Origin: Pedobacter foliorum
GTDB taxonomy: Bacteria; Bacteroidota; Bacteroidia; Sphingobacteriales; Sphingobacteriaceae
Direction: 5' to 3'
NCBI RefSeq assembly: GCF_013266735.1
Contig: NZ_JABSNU010000020.1
Location: forward strand, 1-64,000
DNA: 64,000 bases
In this document: positions 61,097-64,000 of the stretch, one piece after another
Layout: each line of letters begins with the position of its first letter
How positions within the stretch are numbered: position 1 is the stretch's first letter
The notes under the pieces: generated by a model
What the model was told of the DNA's origin: nothing
What the model saw: only the letters and a program-made list of their open reading frames with translations
Database searches by the model: none
Program-made: the position numbers and the translations under genes

Positions 61097-61885
61097 TTAT
61101 CTGATTAATCGGGTTCCGAAATTCTGTTGATCTATTTGTGGCAATTCATCTGCCTTGCCAATATATACTGCATTAACTCCACTTTTTATAGCCTCAAATG
61201 CATTGTGCAATTTAGGGATCATTCCTCCTGAAACTACACCTTCATTTTTCAATGTTTCAAACTCTCCCATTCTAATCACAGGCACCAATGATTGATCATC
61301 ATCAATATCCCTCATAACACCACGCTTTTCGAAACAATAAATTAAAGAGGTATCATAAAGAGAAGACATGGCGACAGCAACAGCAGATGCAATTGTATCT
61401 GCATTGGTATTTAGTAATTGCGATTCTCCATCGTGGGTTATAGCACACAATACGGGAACAAGACCTGCTTTTAGCAAGCTATCTAAAGTATCTGAAGATA
61501 CCGAAGACTCATCAAGATCACCCACAAAGCCGTAGTCAATATCCTTTACAGGTCTTTTAACTGCCTTGATTATATTCCCATCTGCTCCTGTTAAGCCAAT
61601 AGCATTACTGCCTTTAGCCTGTAACTGAGCAACCATGTTCTTGTTAATCAATCCGGCATAAACCATGGTAACTATCCGCAGCGTTTCTATATCAGTGATA
61701 CGTCTTCCTTCTACCATTTTGGCTTCTACACCTAATGACACTCCCAGTTCGGTTGCAATTTTACCACCACCGTGAATTAAAATCTTATCTCCGGGAAGAG
61801 CTGTAAAATCAAGTAAAAACTGATTTAGTTTCTCTGAGTTATCTATTACATTCCCGCCAATCTTAATGATACTTAATGTTTTCAT
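61097..61885 (-). CDS. argB: acetylglutamate kinase (or succinylglutamate kinase)
   Basis: A 262-residue amino-acid kinase: KIGGNVID (residues 7-14), LIHGGGKIATELG (about 37-49), GLTGADGNIIKA, and NTNADTIASAVAVAMSS near residue 160. It phosphorylates N-acylglutamate in arginine synthesis. The acyl group may be succinyl given the ArgF' in the same operon. A REPIN copy separates it from argF' on the 5' side. Confidence 0.94.
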   Translation of the reverse strand: MKTLSIIKIGGNVIDNSEKLNQFLLDFTALPGDKILIHGGGKIATELGVSLGVEAKMVEGRRITDIETLRIVTMVYAGLINKNMVAQLQAKGSNAIGLTGADGNIIKAVKRPVKDIDYGFVGDLDESSVSSDTLDSLLKAGLVPVLCAITHDGESQLLNTNADTIASAVAVAMSSLYDTSLIYCFEKRGVMRDIDDDQSLVPVIRMGEFETLKNEGVVSGGMIPKLHNAFEAIKSGVNAVYIGKADELPQIDQQNFGTRLIR

Positions 61886-61898
61886 TTATTATTCTCCA

Positions 61899-61981
61899 CG
61901 TCATGCTGAATTTATTTCAGCATCCCAGCCATGCTAATCTACCTTTCTCTTTCGGGATCCTGAAATAAATTCAGGATGACG
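61899..61981. repeat. REPIN-like element, copy D (83 bp) inside the arg operon
   Basis: Same length and layout as copy B, filling most of the 102-bp gap between argF' and argB. The right arm is identical to the others. The left arm reads ATGCTGAA-N5-TTCAGCAT in place of ATCCTGAA-N5-TTCAGGAT, so two changed bases remain paired. Confidence 0.85.
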
Positions 61982-61987
61982 ATTGCT

Positions 61988-62953
61988 TTAAATCAACTCT
62001 TCCAACATTTGTTTTAGCACTGCCTGCGCTGCCCATAAGCGGTTTCCAGCTTCATGGATTACTAATGAATTAGGCCCATCCAATATTTCAGAGGAAAGCT
62101 CAAGGTCACGGCGAACAGGTAAGCAATGCATAACTTTTGCATCGTTTGTTCCTACTAATTTTTCATTATTCAGCATCCATCCTTCAGGATAGGTAAGTAC
62201 TTTTCCATACTCTTTAAAGCTAGACCAGTTTTTAACATAAACATAATCTGCTCCTTTTAATGCCTCATCTAAGTTATGCGTAATGGTTGCGCCAGGAGTA
62301 AAATCCTCACTTAACTCATATCCCTTTGGCTGAGCGATCGTAAAATCAAGCATTCCATCCGCTTGGGCCTTACACATCCATTCTGCAAATGAATTAGGAA
62401 CAGCCTGAGGCAATGCCTTAATGTGAGGTGCCCATGCCAATACCACTTTTGGTTTGGCTGCTCCACTCCAGGTTTCTTTAATGGTAACAAGATCCGCCAA
62501 ACTTTGTAGAGGATGACGAGTAGCACTTTCTAAACTTACTACAGGAACTTTACAATATTTAATAAACTTATTGAAAAAGTCTTCGTTATAATCCTCATCT
62601 CTGTTTATCAGCTTAGGAAAAGAACGCAAGCCTAAAATATCGCAATACTGACCCATTACGGCAGCTGCTTCACGAATATGCTCTACAGTAGTTCCGTTCA
62701 TTACCACACCATCTTGTGTTTCTAATGCCCAGCCTTCTTTGTCCATATTCATTACCATCACATTCATACCTAAGTTTAATGCTGCTTTTTGAGTACTTAA
62801 GCGCGTGCGTAAACTTGGGTTTAGAAAAACAAGACCAAGAGTCTTGTTTTTTCCTAAATGCTGATGTGAATAAGGGCTTTCCTTTAGTGCCAATGCGTCT
62901 TTAACCAATTGGCCGATGTCTTGTACATCATTTACTGAGGTGAATTGGTTCAT
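61988..62953 (-). CDS. argF': N-succinylornithine carbamoyltransferase (ArgF')
   Basis: A 321-residue transcarbamylase of the AOTCase/SOTCase subfamily. Carbamoyl-phosphate loop FLNPSLRTRLSTQKAALN (43-60), SATRHPLQSLADL, WAPHIKALPQAVPNSFAEW and HCLPVRR are characteristic. At the position that discriminates substrates (Pro90 in Bacteroides fragilis SOTCase, Glu92 in Xanthomonas AOTCase) this protein has Val90 within NGTTVEH. Published mutants of that Glu to Val, Pro, Ser or Ala convert AOTCase to SOTCase, so succinylornithine is the likely substrate. The start overlaps the argD stop as ATGA. Confidence 0.93.
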   Translation of the reverse strand: MNQFTSVNDVQDIGQLVKDALALKESPYSHQHLGKNKTLGLVFLNPSLRTRLSTQKAALNLGMNVMVMNMDKEGWALETQDGVVMNGTTVEHIREAAAVMGQYCDILGLRSFPKLINRDEDYNEDFFNKFIKYCKVPVVSLESATRHPLQSLADLVTIKETWSGAAKPKVVLAWAPHIKALPQAVPNSFAEWMCKAQADGMLDFTIAQPKGYELSEDFTPGATITHNLDEALKGADYVYVKNWSSFKEYGKVLTYPEGWMLNNEKLVGTNDAKVMHCLPVRRDLELSSEILDGPNSLVIHEAGNRLWAAQAVLKQMLEELI

Positions 62954-64000
62954 CCTTTTAAAGCAATTTTAAATTCTTTCAAAAATTGATCTGCCTGATC
63001 CTTAGTTAAATTTAATGCAGGTAAAAGTCTAATTACATTTGGCTTAGCTTCACCTGTAAATATTTTATGTTTAAATAAAAGGTCTTTTTTAACGTTAGAA
63101 AGACTTTCAGGAAGGTCAATACCTATCATTAAGCCACGTCCACGCACTTCTTTTACCTCTTCAATTTTCTTTAATTCTTCTATCAGGTAGCTACCTACTG
63201 TTTCGGCATTTTTCAATAAATCATCTTGTTCAATAACCTCAAGAACAGCCAAAGCTGCTGCACAAGCAAGATGATTACCACCAAAAGTAGTACCTAACAT
63301 ACCATGCCAAGGCTTAAACTTCGGCGCAATAGAAATTCCGGCAACCGGAAAACCGTTACCCATTCCTTTAGCCATAGTGTAAACGTCAGCGTTAACACCA
63401 GCATAATCATGAGAATAGAACATTCCAGTTCTACCGTATCCACACTGAACACTATCTGCTATGTAAACTGCATTGTATTGGTCACAAAGGGAACGGATCT
63501 TTTGTAAAAAGCTTACTGAAGCTTCTTTTATACCTCCAACACCCTGAATTCCTTCAATAATTACTGCTGCCACATCATTTCCATACTCAGCAAATGCCTG
63601 CTCTAAAGCAGCTTCATCATTATGAGGTAGAAAAACGATGTTATCAGTTTCATTTACAGGAGCAATAATTTTAGGGTTATCAGTAGCAGAAACGGCTAAA
63701 GATGTTCTGCCATGAAAAGCGCCCTTAAATGCAATAACTTTCTTTCTGCCATTGTAAAAAGAGGCCAGTTTTAAAGCATTCTCATTAGCCTCAGCACCAG
63801 AGTTACACAAGAAAAGCTGATAGTCTGCCTTTCCAGAAACCTGACCTAACTTCTCTGCTAGCTGTACTTGCAAAGGAATTTTAACTGAATTAGAGTAAAA
63901 ACCAACCTTATTAAGCTGGTCAGTTAGGCGTTGTACATAGTGAGGGTGAGTGTGCCCGATTGAAATAACAGCATGACCTCCGTAAAGGTCCAGGTATTCT
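62950..64000 (-). CDS. argD: acetyl/succinylornithine aminotransferase, 5' end outside window
   Basis: At least 350 residues are visible, and the frame is open to the right edge. The sequence entering at the edge reads EYLDLYGGHAVISIGHTHPHY, the usual N-terminal region of ArgD. Motifs seen: FLCNSGAEANENALKLA, GRTSLAVSAT, SVQCGYGRTG, the Schiff-base Lys in AKGMGNGFPVAG and TTFGGNHLACAAALAVL. It transfers an amino group from glutamate to N-acylglutamate semialdehyde. Any start within the window (for example a TTG at 63873) is not real. Confidence 0.93.
   Translation of the reverse strand, partial: EYLDLYGGHAVISIGHTHPHYVQRLTDQLNKVGFYSNSVKIPLQVQLAEKLGQVSGKADYQLFLCNSGAEANENALKLASFYNGRKKVIAFKGAFHGRTSLAVSATDNPKIIAPVNETDNIVFLPHNDEAALEQAFAEYGNDVAAVIIEGIQGVGGIKEASVSFLQKIRSLCDQYNAVYIADSVQCGYGRTGMFYSHDYAGVNADVYTMAKGMGNGFPVAGISIAPKFKPWHGMLGTTFGGNHLACAAALAVLEVIEQDDLLKNAETVGSYLIEELKKIEEVKEVRGRGLMIGIDLPESLSNVKKDLLFKHKIFTGEAKPNVIRLLPALNLTKDQADQFLKEFKIALKG

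Noticed and set aside
1..64000. Prophage, insertion sequence, CRISPR, restriction-modification or toxin-antitoxin systems
   Set aside because: No transposase, integrase, Cas, methylase-endonuclease or toxin-like frames were recognised and no regularly spaced direct repeats were seen.

Overview
The window is chromosomal DNA of a Bacteroidota bacterium, most likely family Sphingobacteriaceae (Pedobacter-like). This rests on AT-rich DNA, two SusC/SusD pairs with many surface lipoproteins, TAnnTTTG-type -7 promoter boxes, a pyruvate kinase/IPExxxVDY/ACP/FabF/RNase III neighbourhood, DUF6600-type and carboxypeptidase-regulatory-like proteins, and an arginine cluster of the succinyl-ornithine type with embedded proC. 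I saw no prophage, insertion sequence, CRISPR array or restriction-modification system.

Layout: 1-10 kb holds tex, pdhB and an AddA/AddB-type helicase-nuclease pair. 10-17 kb holds a secreted thioredoxin-like protein, a GH3 beta-N-acetylhexosaminidase, two paralogous 8-strand-type outer-membrane barrels and a glpK-glpF glycerol operon. At 17.2-19.0 kb lies a secreted GH29 alpha-L-fucosidase. From 37.5 down to 19.3 kb, on the minus strand, eleven closely spaced genes form one apparent transcription unit: SusC2, SusD2, FAS1-CBM6 lipoprotein, DUF5007-like, SusC1, SusD1, FAS1 lipoprotein, TIG/delta-60 lipoprotein, an alkaline-phosphatase-fold/LamG protein that has lost most metal ligands, a DUF1735/discoidin protein and a PKD/discoidin protein. 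It encodes no recognisable glycoside hydrolase, so it looks like a dual SusCD capture system specialised for adhesion-type domains. This is the best candidate here for an undescribed system.

A tRNA-Ser(GGA) with its own promoter separates that locus from a core block (38-50 kb): pyk and the IPExxxVDY gene, then acpP-fabF, rnc, yicC-gmk-nadD, an RsmI-like methyltransferase, a DUF6600 protein with a Gln/Arg/Pro-rich tail, and prfC. From 50 to 64 kb, on the minus strand, lies an arginine cluster (argD partial, argF', argB, proC, argE, later argH with an aminotransferase). It is split between argE and argH by about 7 kb containing a TPR histidine kinase/NarL response-regulator pair, a VOC-domain fragment, an AraC regulator translationally coupled to a secreted M14/AstE-like predicted zinc hydrolase and an OmpA-family protein, and a half-size EamA transporter.

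Dispersed structure: an 83-102 bp REPIN-like element (two inverted copies of a small CCTGAA/TTCAGG hairpin) occurs four times, once inside the arg operon. Several intrinsic terminators share a common inner text. In two places a terminator U-tract runs straight into the -7 box of the next gene. Four convergent gene pairs have stop codons 0-3 bp apart or overlapping, with no hairpin between them.
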